The translations under genes were made by a program, and so were the position numbers. DNA of 64,000 nt, from positions 1,364,001 to 1,428,000 of the forward strand of contig NZ_AP020337.1 of assembly GCF_009176725.1 (NCBI RefSeq), given 5' to 3'. Positions 1 to 9,100 of the stretch are shown piece after piece; the first letter of the stretch is position 1, and the number at the start of each line of letters is the position of its first letter. A model generated the notes under the pieces. That model saw only the letters and a program-made list of their open reading frames with translations. It did not search any database and was not told where the DNA came from. This stretch comes from Pseudomonas sp. KUIN-1. Its GTDB lineage: Bacteria > Pseudomonadota > Gammaproteobacteria > Pseudomonadales > Pseudomonadaceae.

Positions 1-1
1 C

Positions 2-1222
2 GACAACATCATCGATGCTCGCGCCAGACGCTTGCTGGACGAGGGCGAAACGCCTGCCACCATTGCCGACACCTTCGCCAAGGCGGAGAAGTTCGACAGG
101 ATGGCAACCACCGCTTCGATCACGCTGCGCGCCACGCCGTTTGCCGCTGCGTCGGTGCTGCAATACATGCAGCCTGCCATCAACAAGGGCGACTGGCTGC
201 CGATGCCGCTCAAACCCCTGACGCCATTTGTGTCCGGGGCGCTGTCCGGGATCATGGATCAGGTCGGCACTACGGTCATGAATCGCGCCACGGGCAACCT
301 GCACTACCTGAGTACCCCGCCTGAGAAACTGCATGATGCGATGGCGGCTTCCGTGAAGCGTCATTCGCCGGGTGTCATGCGTCAGGCGGTGGATCTGGGT
401 ATTGCCATCCAGGCTTACAGCGCGCGAAATGCGGTGCGTACCGTGCTGGCGCCAGCACTGGCATCCAGACCCGCCGTGCAGGGTGCGGTCGACATCAGCG
501 TGTCGGCGGCAGGTGGCCTGGCGGCCAACGCGGGGTTCGGCAATCGTATGCACAGTGTGCAGGCGCGTGATCACTTGCGCGGCGGTGCGTTCGTGCTCGG
601 CATCAAGGACCAGGAACCCAAGGCAGACTTGAGTGAAGAAACCGACTGGCTCGTGGCTTACAAAGCGATCAAGTCAGCCAGCTACTCCGGCGCGGCGCTG
701 AACGCAGGCAAGCGGGTGGCTGGCCTGCCGCTGGACGTCGCCACCGACGGCCTGAAAGCGGTGAGAAGCCTGGTGTCGGCCACCGGTCTGGCGCAAAACG
801 GGCTGGCCCTGGCAGGCGGCTTTGCCGGCGTGGGCAAATTGCAGGAGATGGCGACCAAAAATATCACTGATCCGGCCACCAAGGCGGCGGTCAGCCAACT
901 GACCAATATGGCCGCCTCGGCAGGCGTTTTTGCGGCCTGGACCACCGCAGCGGTCGCAACCGATCCCGCGGTGAAAAAAGCTGAGTCGTTCTTGCAGGAT
1001 ACGGTCAAATCGGCGGCGTCGAGTTCGACCAGCTATGTAGCTGACCAGACTGTCAAGCTGGCCAAGGCGGGCATTGACGCGAGTGGTGAGGCGATTGCTG
1101 CGACGGGGGCATCCTTGCTTGACACATTACGTCGTCGCAATGCTCGTGAGCCGGACATCGAAGAGGGTGGCATTGCAGCGGGTTCACCGAGCGCGGTGCC
1201 GTTCCAGCCAGGGCGCTCATAA
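2..1222 (+). CDS. hopAA1: Type III effector HopAA1, 3' part (5' end outside window)
   Basis: The frame is open from the first bases of the window, so the true start lies upstream; about 407 C-terminal residues are present. I recognise it as HopAA1 of the conserved effector locus from its Ala/Gly-rich alpha-helical sequence and its place next to convergent hrpW, as in P. syringae. HopAA1 is secreted into plant cells, where the family acts redundantly with HopM1 and AvrE in disease development. No enzyme motif is visible. The C-terminus is short and polar, without a membrane anchor. It ends at a strong bidirectional hairpin shared with hrpW. Its hrp box would be outside the window. Confidence 0.88.
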   Translation, partial: DNIIDARARRLLDEGETPATIADTFAKAEKFDRMATTASITLRATPFAAASVLQYMQPAINKGDWLPMPLKPLTPFVSGALSGIMDQVGTTVMNRATGNLHYLSTPPEKLHDAMAASVKRHSPGVMRQAVDLGIAIQAYSARNAVRTVLAPALASRPAVQGAVDISVSAAGGLAANAGFGNRMHSVQARDHLRGGAFVLGIKDQEPKADLSEETDWLVAYKAIKSASYSGAALNAGKRVAGLPLDVATDGLKAVRSLVSATGLAQNGLALAGGFAGVGKLQEMATKNITDPATKAAVSQLTNMAASAGVFAAWTTAAVATDPAVKKAESFLQDTVKSAASSSTSYVADQTVKLAKAGIDASGEAIAATGASLLDTLRRRNAREPDIEEGGIAAGSPSAVPFQPGRS

Positions 1223-1244
1223 GCGTTTCGACCCATAGCCGGTA

Positions 1245-1284
1245 AAGCAAAGGGGCGCCTTCCACGGAGTGCGCCCCTTTGCTT
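1245..1284. terminator. Bidirectional terminator between hopAA1 and hrpW
   Basis: A perfect 14-bp inverted repeat (1245-1258 and 1271-1284, core AGGGGCGC/GCGCCCCT) with a 12-nt loop lies between two convergent stop codons. A/T-rich ends on both arms suit Rho-independent termination in both directions. Confidence 0.85.
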
Positions 1285-1305
1285 GTTTCTCATGTATGCG
1301 TCGTA

Positions 1306-2661
1306 TCAGAGCTCGGTGTGCTGGGTAGACGCCTTGGTCTTGTCATAGGCGTGCTTGACGTCGGTCATGGCGATGTCGCCAGTGGCCAGTTTCAGATCGT
1401 CACTGTCGCTTTTGACGAGTGCGAACTTGCCATGGGTCGCGTCCACGCCATTGAGCTCGACACTCATGTCATCAAACTGCTTGCCACCATTGGTGCGGAC
1501 CAGCGTACCGAAATCGGTGGCCTTGAAACCGTCGACTTTCAGGTGGGTATCGGCATTGAGCTGAATGACCTTGTCATCGGCACCGTTGGCGCTGCTGTTA
1601 GTGATGTTCAGGTTGGTGACCTTTGCGCCGCCTTCGCCCTTGACCGTGATCATGTCTTCACCGACGTTCTGGGCGTGCACGTTATCAATGGTGACTTGCT
1701 CCGAGTTTTTGGCATTCACGTGGATGCCGTCGGCTTCGTTCTCGCCCAGGTTCACGTTTTTCAGCACAGCGCCTTCGGCCAGTTCGAACAGGGGCTTCTG
1801 ATGTTCGTCCTGATCGCCGGTGCCCATCGACTTGTCGGCGGTAAAGGTTGCACCGTGGCCGTCATACACCTGGCCAGCACCGACTTTGATGGTGTCTTTC
1901 ACGACATTGACGTCACCGGATTGCTCAAGGGATTCCGTTGTATCCGAAACCGTGGTGTTGCCCGAGCTGCGGCCGGGATTGGCCAGTTGCGGGGTGACTT
2001 GAGGCGTTACACCATCACCGCCGTCGCTTCCGTTGTCGGTCGAAGGTGCGCCGCTGCCGTCTGCGCCAGTCGACACATAACTACCGCCGCCGTCACCTTC
2101 AGTGGTCGGGGATGTACCGCCACCACCGTCACCTTCAGTGGTCGGGGATGTACCGCCACCACCGTCACCTTCAGTGGTCGGGGATGTACCGCCACCACCG
2201 TCACCACCCGTCGCCGCCTTTGTGCCGCCGCCCTCGTCACCGCCTGAAGCCTCCTGAGTACCACCGTCACTGCCTTCGGCCGATGGCGTACCGAGTCCTC
2301 CCTCGTTTTGAAACGGGTCTTGCCACTCGTTGGAGTCCTGACCCGTGTCCTGTTTTTTATTGAGGTTCATGAGCATTTGCAGCAGCGATGTGACGAGTGC
2401 ACTGAGCAGCTTGACGACGTTGGATTGAGGGTCAGTTGCAGCGCTGCTGTCGGTGGGGTTTTGAACCGTATTGTCGGGCTGTCCGAAGCTGACGTCTTTC
2501 TGTCTGGCAGTGTCGAACAGCAGGGCACTCGGGTCGACGGCCTGTGCAGTGCTCTCATCGCTGAACGTATTGGTCTGCGGACTCTTGCCGCTCAGCGCCG
2601 AGAAGTCCAGCTGGGTTGAAGCGGGTTGGTAGGAGGTGGATGAGTTGATACCGATGCTCAT
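1306..2661 (-). CDS. hrpW: Harpin HrpW with pectate-lyase domain
   Basis: A 451-residue two-domain secreted protein. The N-terminal half (to about residue 245) is rich in Gly, Ser, Thr and Asp and poor in Cys, as in harpins, and includes a 12-residue tandem repeat. The C-terminal 200 residues look like a family 3 pectate lyase right-handed beta-helix (recurring V-x-I/V-x-N/D strands). HrpW is known as a T3SS-secreted helper that binds pectate and aids translocation. The ATG at 2661 has a GAGG ribosome site, and an hrp box stands about 125 nt upstream. It is divergent from shcM-hopM1 and convergent with hopAA1. It is slightly longer than the DC3000 protein, probably because of the repeat. Confidence 0.93.
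   Translation of the reverse strand: MSIGINSSTSYQPASTQLDFSALSGKSPQTNTFSDESTAQAVDPSALLFDTARQKDVSFGQPDNTVQNPTDSSAATDPQSNVVKLLSALVTSLLQMLMNLNKKQDTGQDSNEWQDPFQNEGGLGTPSAEGSDGGTQEASGGDEGGGTKAATGGDGGGGTSPTTEGDGGGGTSPTTEGDGGGGTSPTTEGDGGGSYVSTGADGSGAPSTDNGSDGGDGVTPQVTPQLANPGRSSGNTTVSDTTESLEQSGDVNVVKDTIKVGAGQVYDGHGATFTADKSMGTGDQDEHQKPLFELAEGAVLKNVNLGENEADGIHVNAKNSEQVTIDNVHAQNVGEDMITVKGEGGAKVTNLNITNSSANGADDKVIQLNADTHLKVDGFKATDFGTLVRTNGGKQFDDMSVELNGVDATHGKFALVKSDSDDLKLATGDIAMTDVKHAYDKTKASTQHTEL
2091..2205 (-). repeat. hrpW: 36-bp tandem repeat inside hrpW
   Basis: Three near-identical 36-bp units begin at 2091, 2127 and 2163, followed by a partial fourth. Each encodes 12 residues containing GGGGTSPTTEGD. 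The period is a multiple of three, so copy number can change without breaking the frame. Confidence 0.9.
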
Positions 2662-2786
2662 GGTGCTTTACCTCGATGGGATGGACATATGAACCAGCGT
2701 CGTCTTCCGGATTTACCGGCGTTGCTCGCCGCGTCCTTGTCGGGTTCTATAGGTCGATGAGGACTCTGCCTTGGCGTTGCCGGAAG

Positions 2787-2814
2787 TGAGTGGCAACACG
2801 GGGGGATGGGTTCC
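2787..2814 (-). promoter_or_regulatory. hrp box of hrpW
   Basis: Read on the minus strand: GGAACC, 15-nt spacer, CCACTCA. This matches the HrpL-dependent consensus and lies upstream of hrpW in the right orientation. Confidence 0.9.
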
Positions 2815-2877
2815 CGTTTGTGTGCGTTGACGGACGATGATCCCGATGCACCGCTCTGGAGAGTCACCTCGCCCCAA

Positions 2878-2906
2878 GGAACCAAAACCCCTTGCCCTCC
2901 GACTCA
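2878..2906 (+). promoter_or_regulatory. hrp box of shcM-hopM1
   Basis: GGAACC, 16-nt spacer, CGACTCA. One base departs from CCAC in the -10 part. It ends about 60 nt before the shcM start. Confidence 0.82.
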
Positions 2907-2964
2907 GTGCGTACACGCCAGCAAAAAAATGGTGTGGACCCACATCGCACTCAGAGGCCGTGAA

Positions 2965-3459
2965 ATGAACAGAAATGATGCATATCACACGCTTATCAGT
3001 GAGATTTGCGCGCTCAGTCTGATCTCCGAACCTGAACGTTTTTACGAGTCAGCCAATTTCAAAATCAGCGACGTCGACTTCACCCTTCACTATCAGGACC
3101 GCGACGAGGGGCGTGCGATTCTCATCTACGGGGATATGGGCGCGCTGCCCGCGCGCAATCGTGACAGCGCCTTGCTGGCGTTGATGGACATCAACTTTCA
3201 TATGTTTTCGGGGGCCCACAGCCCGGCTTTCTCCTGGAATGCCCAGACCGGCCGAGTGCTGCTGATGGGATCGATAGGCCTTGAACGAGCGACAGCCGAG
3301 GGCGTGCTGTTGCTGATGAAGTCCTTTGCCGACCTGGCCAGAGAGTGGCGCGAGCACGGTTTCATGGGGCCGGTGGGTGCTGCGGGCGCCCCGGTCAATA
3401 TGCCTGCTTCTCAGGCAACCACGCGTGACACTCCTGCGAGTTCCGGGAGGTTCCAATGA
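2965..3459 (+). CDS. shcM: Type III chaperone ShcM for HopM1
   Basis: A 164-residue acidic protein of the class I T3SS chaperone type, which binds the N-terminus of its effector in the bacterial cytoplasm and keeps it secretion-competent. The frame is open further upstream, but those codons overlap the hrp box, so the ATG at 2965 is the start. The stop overlaps the hopM1 start (ATGA), which implies translational coupling. Position and partner identify it as ShcM. The last 25 or so residues are a low-complexity Pro/Ala/Ser tail. Confidence 0.92.
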   Translation: MNRNDAYHTLISEICALSLISEPERFYESANFKISDVDFTLHYQDRDEGRAILIYGDMGALPARNRDSALLALMDINFHMFSGAHSPAFSWNAQTGRVLLMGSIGLERATAEGVLLLMKSFADLAREWREHGFMGPVGAAGAPVNMPASQATTRDTPASSGRFQ

Positions 3460-5612
3460 TTGGCACACGAGTCGGCGGATCAGGCAGTACCGAAATCGTT
3501 CAGGCGAACCAGCCGCAGCCGTCTGCCGCTGTCGCCCAGGCTCATCCACACGCGGTAAGCCCGAGCAGCAACCCGCCGCTGACCGCCAGCCAGTCGGCCG
3601 CGCAAGCGCCGGAAAGCTCGGCGGCCGGTGCCGCTCGCCTGCCAGTCGCGCCGCGACATCTGCCGACATTGGAGAAGTTTCGTGCCGAACAGCCCACCGT
3701 ACAAGGCACTTCCACGCCGACTATCAGCGCTAACGCGGCCCTGCTGATCGGCAGTCTGTTGCAGTCTGAAAAACTGCCCTTCGAGGTCATGGCCGCCCGT
3801 TTGTCGCCTGAGCGTTATGCGTTGCAGCAGTTTCACGGCTCCGATTTACAGCAAATGCTCGGACGATTCGCTGAGCCAGGGCATCTGCCAGGCAAGGCCG
3901 AGACCGAACAACTGATCAAGGGCTTTGCCCGGTCGCTCGCAGACCAGCTGGAGCACTTCCAGCTCATGCATGACGCGACGGCTGAGGCATTCGGCCCCGG
4001 AGGGCTGCGCGACCGCAACACACTGGCGGTCAGTCAAGCGGCGCTTGGCGAATACGCCGGTCGGGCGAGTAAATCCATCGAAGCGGGGCTGAACCACAGT
4101 CTCGCGGTGCTGGACGAGCGCATCGCCGCGCTGGACAGCCAGTTGGAGGGCGCCACTGAGGACAGCAGACCGGTTTTGCTGATGGACAGGCAGGCGCTGG
4201 AAACGGCCAGGGCGATGCTGAGCGACCTGCACGTCGACTTCTGCAAATCGCCTGAAGCCAAGCGGTTGAGTGCCGTTGCCGCTCACACGCAAATGGATGC
4301 TCTGATCGACAAGCTGAACGTTGATCGCAGCTCGGTCGGCGGCTGGAAGGGGATCGGTCCGATCGTCGCGGCAGCGGTGCCGCAGTTTATGGTGTCCATG
4401 CTCCACCTGGGGTATATCCGCACGGCCACCAGTGACGCGATGAAAGATGCCGTTCCCGAAAAAAGCGCCGACGCCAGCATGAAGAGGGCCCTGGCCGTAG
4501 GACTGACTGCCGGGGTGGCTCACGAGGGCGTTACCAACCTCTTGAAGCCGATGGTGCAGGCCGGGTTTCAGAAAGCCGGCCTCAACGAGCGGCTGAATAT
4601 GGTGCCGCTCAAGGGTATTGATACCGACTCGGTGATTCCCGACCCTTTCGAGTTGAAGAACGACAACGGCGCACTGGTCAGAAAAACGCCTGAGGAAGCC
4701 GCTGAGGACAAAGCCTTCGTCGCAAGCGAGCGAGCGGTTTTGAATCAGAAAAAGGTTCAGGTTTCGTCTACCCATCCACTGGGTGAGATGATCCCCTACG
4801 GCGCCTTTGGTGGCGGGCAGGCGGTACGCCAGATGCTCAATGATTTCAATCTGCTCAATGGCCAGACCCTGTCGGCCAGAGCGGTGACCTCCGGGATCGC
4901 CGGGGCCATATCAGCCACCACCCAGACCATTGCACAGCTGAACTCGACCTATGTCGATCCGCGCGGGCGCAAGATCCCGGTCTTCACCCCGGACCGCGCC
5001 AATGCCGACCTGGGCAAGGACCTGGCCAAAGGCCTGGACCTTCGCGAACCGGCGGTACGCACCGCGTTCTACAGCAAGGCTGTTTCAGGTGTGCAGAGCG
5101 CAGCGCTGAACGGCGCGCTACCATCGGTTGCCGTCCAGCCCCAAGGTGCATCCGGCACGCTCAGCGCGGGGAATATCATGCGCAACATGGCGCTGGCGGC
5201 AACCGGTTCGGTGTCTTACCTGTCGACCCTGTATGCCAACCAGTCGGTCACGGCCGAGGCCAAGGCCCTGAAAGAGGCGGGCATGGGCGGCGCAACGCCA
5301 ATGGTAGCTCGCACTGAAACCGCCCTGAGCAACATCCGCCATCCGGACAGAGCTTCACTGCCGCATACGTTCCAGCCGGATACCCTGGGTGGCGTCCCCA
5401 GGGCCGTGGAAAACGCCTATCACATGGCCCGGGGCGCGCTGCAATTACCGACCCAGGTGGTGGTCGATACGGTGCGTGTCGTGGAAGACGGCGTAGCAAG
5501 CGGGGTGTCCTCGTTGCGCGATGCACACAAACCAGCGGAAACATCATCGCCAACAGCTGATGACGCCGCTGCTGTCGAACTGACGGCGATGGAGGAGGGC
5601 CGCCGACGCTGA
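3456..5612 (+). CDS. hopM1: Type III effector HopM1
   Basis: A 718-residue effector, close to the family length of about 712. The first 80 residues are Ser/Gln/Ala/Pro-rich, typical of a T3SS secretion signal and chaperone-binding region; the remainder is helical with Ala/Gly-rich segments. HopM1 is known to act on the plant endomembrane trafficking factor AtMIN7 and to promote water-soaking together with AvrE. It starts inside the shcM stop and shares the shcM hrp box. No frameshift or internal stop is seen, so it should be functional. Confidence 0.94.
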   Translation: MIGTRVGGSGSTEIVQANQPQPSAAVAQAHPHAVSPSSNPPLTASQSAAQAPESSAAGAARLPVAPRHLPTLEKFRAEQPTVQGTSTPTISANAALLIGSLLQSEKLPFEVMAARLSPERYALQQFHGSDLQQMLGRFAEPGHLPGKAETEQLIKGFARSLADQLEHFQLMHDATAEAFGPGGLRDRNTLAVSQAALGEYAGRASKSIEAGLNHSLAVLDERIAALDSQLEGATEDSRPVLLMDRQALETARAMLSDLHVDFCKSPEAKRLSAVAAHTQMDALIDKLNVDRSSVGGWKGIGPIVAAAVPQFMVSMLHLGYIRTATSDAMKDAVPEKSADASMKRALAVGLTAGVAHEGVTNLLKPMVQAGFQKAGLNERLNMVPLKGIDTDSVIPDPFELKNDNGALVRKTPEEAAEDKAFVASERAVLNQKKVQVSSTHPLGEMIPYGAFGGGQAVRQMLNDFNLLNGQTLSARAVTSGIAGAISATTQTIAQLNSTYVDPRGRKIPVFTPDRANADLGKDLAKGLDLREPAVRTAFYSKAVSGVQSAALNGALPSVAVQPQGASGTLSAGNIMRNMALAATGSVSYLSTLYANQSVTAEAKALKEAGMGGATPMVARTETALSNIRHPDRASLPHTFQPDTLGGVPRAVENAYHMARGALQLPTQVVVDTVRVVEDGVASGVSSLRDAHKPAETSSPTADDAAAVELTAMEEGRRR

Positions 5613-5642
5613 TGAAAGCAACCAGGGCTGAGCCTTTCTTTT

Positions 5643-5670
5643 GGAACCGACAGCGCCAGGCAGCCACTCA
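5643..5670 (+). promoter_or_regulatory. hrp box of shcE
   Basis: GGAACC, 15-nt spacer, CCACTCA; a full consensus match 33 nt before the shcE start. Confidence 0.9.
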
Positions 5671-5703
5671 CTGCCTGGTCAGCTCAGGCTTTCTTAAAGG
5701 ACT

Positions 5704-6099
5704 ATGACAATGAATACCTCGCAACACGAGTTCTCCCGTTTCATCACTGCGCTGGGTGCCCAGCTTGGCACTTCGCTTACCTGGCAGAACGGGGTATGCG
5801 CCCTGTATGACAGCCAGGACAACGAAGCCGCCGTCATCGAGTTGCCCGAGCACAGTGAGATGGTCATCTTTCATTGCCGTGTCGGGCGCTGCCCGGAACG
5901 TTCTGCCGATTTGCAGCAGTTGTTGAGCCTGAACTTCGATGTCGCCCGCTTGCACGGTTGCTGGTTTGCCGTCGATCAGGGCGATGTGCGCCTGTGTGCG
6001 CAACGTGAGCTGGTATCGCTCGATGAGCCAGCCTTTTGCGACGTGACGCGTGGCTTTATTGCTCAGGCTCGCGAAGCCCGCGCATTTCTGCACGCCTGA
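5704..6099 (+). CDS. shcE: Type III chaperone ShcE (AvrF) for AvrE
   Basis: A 131-residue acidic protein with the class I T3SS chaperone pattern. It is the dedicated chaperone of AvrE, encoded convergently next door, as in other P. syringae conserved effector loci. Its own hrp box lies just upstream. Two in-frame ATGs (5704 and 5710) are possible starts; AAAGG at 5696-5700 has only three bases before the first and nine before the second, so 5710 (129 residues) is a real alternative. A strong terminator follows. Confidence 0.9.
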   Translation: MTMNTSQHEFSRFITALGAQLGTSLTWQNGVCALYDSQDNEAAVIELPEHSEMVIFHCRVGRCPERSADLQQLLSLNFDVARLHGCWFAVDQGDVRLCAQRELVSLDEPAFCDVTRGFIAQAREARAFLHA

Positions 6100-6121
6100 A
6101 CAGACGGGGTTGCCCGCCAAC

Positions 6122-6146
6122 GCGCCGCTTCCATGCGGCGCTTTTT
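6122..6146 (+). terminator. Terminator of shcE
   Basis: The 7-bp GC-only stem GCGCCGC/GCGGCGC with a 6-nt loop is followed by five T. It lies between the convergent shcE and avrE stops. Confidence 0.85.
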
Positions 6147-6161
6147 ACGGTGTTTCAACTA

Positions 6162-9100
6162 TCAGCTTTTGACTTCGAAGCCCGACAGTTTCAACTCGCC
6201 TGCCGCCTCTTTCAGCGACGCCGAGGGCCGCGACAGTTCCCCGTCGAACGTGTAGCCGATGGGTTTGTCCTGATCTTCGCCATAGATGAAATTGATCCGC
6301 CCGAGGGGCTTGTTCACGCTCAACGACGCGCCGCTATTGTAGCTGATCAGTGGCGTGGGTGACGTGAAGTTCTCGGTCTGCCGTGGGGTATGGAACACCA
6401 CCAGCCTTTTGATCCTCATGTTGTTGCGATTTTCCAGAAGGCCGGAGAGTTCGGTCTGCGTCAGCGTACCCCTGCGGCTGCCTTCGTCGATCTCGTCGAT
6501 CAGCGAGTCTTTCGGTTCAAGGCGTATCCGGGCGAGGGTGCCCTGGCTGTTTTCAAGCTGCTTGACCATGGCGCTGAGCGTCGGGTCCTGACGCATATAC
6601 TCGGCGACTCTGGCCGCATTGCCTGGCGCACTGGCGTCACGTAACGAACCCATGATTCTGGTGAGGATACTTTCCTTGCTCAGGCCGGACAGGCTGGTCT
6701 TGCTGGTTTCGAAGCGGGCATTGTCCAGCACACTGTGATTGTTGATCGACGCTTCGTGTTGCACGCCTGCCCGTTTCAGGTCTCGAAGCGCCTTGTATTG
6801 CGTGTCGTTCTGCGACGGTCTCTCGGCAAACAGCGCTTTGAGCCCGTCAAGTCGTGCCTGAATGGCCTGCTCAGGGTTCATGTCGACGTAAAGAGCGTTC
6901 AGCGGATTCTGCAGCTCTGCAAGGCGGGCTGTCGTGGCTTTGTCCTTGAAGGCTGCACCGAGACTTTTCGACAGTTTGTCCAGGCTCTCGGTGGTCATCG
7001 GGGTCGCTACGTTAAAGCGGAACTTGACCCGTTTGACGGTTTTGTCATCAATGGTCACGTTCGCTGCGACCCCCAGGTTATTGGCCGCCGATTGAGTCGC
7101 CGGTGTCGGTCCGGCGGCGGAGGTCGGGGTCGCTGTGGAGTTGCTATGCGTGCCACTGATCTGCCCTCGTGCCTGCCCGCCGAAGATCAGGCTGTTGAAA
7201 AAGCGCGGCCGGTTCTTGCCGCCGTCGCGCAGTTCTGTCTTGTCGTTCTTCTGGGTCAGTGAGTAATCGGTGTAGCTCAGCAGATTGACCGTGACATTCG
7301 CCGCCACGCCCAGACGCGCAACCGCAGAAAGCGGCGCGCTGTCGGCCTCCGACAGGCCGAAGCCGACGCGCATATCAGCGCTGAAGCCTGTGGTGATATC
7401 GAAATTGAAGCGGCGCGCTTCATAGGTTTCGTGGTCCTTGACTTTGTTCAACAGCTGCAAGGGGTTGAGCTTGCCTTCGAACAGGTCATCGACGAACCCG
7501 TCGATTTCGTCGTCCGCCACATTGAAGATCACCCCGGCACGCTGGCTGGCGGCAGCGGTTGCGGTCACGTCTGCGCCAAGACGGAAGTTCGGCGTCATCT
7601 TGCGGTTGTTACCGATATCGACGCTGCGGGCAGGGTGGTTTTCGTCGAAGAACCCCGGCCAGTAATCCTTGCCGCCGCCCACGCCGCCGTTGACATTGCC
7701 GGCCGCTTCTCTCGTCAGGTACAGGGTCACGCCGCCTTCGCAACGTTCGGCACTGAAGAGGTAGTTGCGATTGCCGGTAGCGCCGGCGTTCGGCCACGGG
7801 CCTGTCGACTTGTCGGCAAGGACGACCCACGGGCTGGTCAGGTTCAGCCCGTAACTGCGTTGCACGCCGATTTCATCGTCGCCGTGCTCCAGGTTTTTGA
7901 GCATGGCCTTGAGCGTGTCGGCCAGTTCGGACTGATTCTGGCTGCCGGTTGCCGCGCGCATATTGACGCTGACCGCGTGGTCGGATTTTTTGAGTGCGTT
8001 CGAGAACGCCTTGACTGCGTCATACGCGCCTTCCAGTGCTGCGTTATCGGTAAAGCCCATATCGGTGACCTGCTTGACCGGGTTCTCGCCATAGGTCACA
8101 TCGCGTAACGAGGTCAATTCCGCTTGCAGCCTGGGCAGGTCGCTGCTGCGTGCCAGTAGCTCAACCTTGCCGATCAGCGCGCCGAGGTCGTTCAGGGTGA
8201 CCAGATCCAGCGCCAGGCGGGCCTTGCTCAGCCCGTGATCTTCGTTGGCATCGCGGCGTTGGCCCAGGCCGATATCGGTCTTGGTGTGAGAAAGCTTCAC
8301 CCCGTTGTCTTTCAGCAGCTTGAGCGTTCTGGCCGTCGGGTTTTCTGCGGACGGGGCGATCCGGGTCAGGGCGTCATCCAGCTCTTTGACGAAATCATGG
8401 CCGGAGCTTTTGAAGTTAAGTATTGATCCCAATTCGGCCAGTTTTTTGCCGAGCTGGGTGCGTTTCGACGGTTTTGCCAATGCGCTGTGCTGGTTGAGCA
8501 CACCGTCGTTCTGTTTCAGGTTCTTGAGCTTGCCGTAATCCTTGCCAATGTTTTCCAACGCAGTCCTGGCGTGCTTTTCCAGTTCGTCGCGGAATACTTC
8601 GAGTTCTTTTGCCAGCTCAGCGCCTTCAGGGCCAAGCTGCAGGCGCGCAATTCGCGCTTTCAGATCGTTGCCCGGGGTCGGCGGTGCGCCAGCGGCTTCA
8701 TGAACCAGTTCAAGTTGTTTGAACGCGATCAGCTCTTTTTTGTAGAGCTCCTTCAGGCCCTCGCGACCATGATAGCGATGCTGGATGTTGTTGCCGACGT
8801 TCTTCATCCAGCGAGGCGGTTCCAGCGTGTGCTTGTAAACGTTGGCGCGAATGGCCTCGCTGGCGGTGGGGCGATTGCTTTTCTCCATGCCGCTGCGCCC
8901 GAATGCATTGATGTCCAGATTTGCTGTCAACCCGGTGCCTGGAATTCGCCAGGTCTTGTGCGCGCGCGTGATGCGGTTGTAAACGTCGTTCAAGCCGTTT
9001 TTTTCTACGGGACGCTGTTCGAACGCTTGCCACTGCCCCTCTTTGAGTTGCATCAGGCCTTGACCGGCGGCGTCCTCGACCTGGACGCTCAAGCGATTGT

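Noticed and set aside
2091..2205. CRISPR-like array
   Set aside because: The units are contiguous, in frame and coding, without spacers.
1279..2247. Long plus-strand frame opposite hrpW
   Set aside because: It is a shadow of hrpW; codon pattern, harpin composition and the hrp box all support the minus strand.
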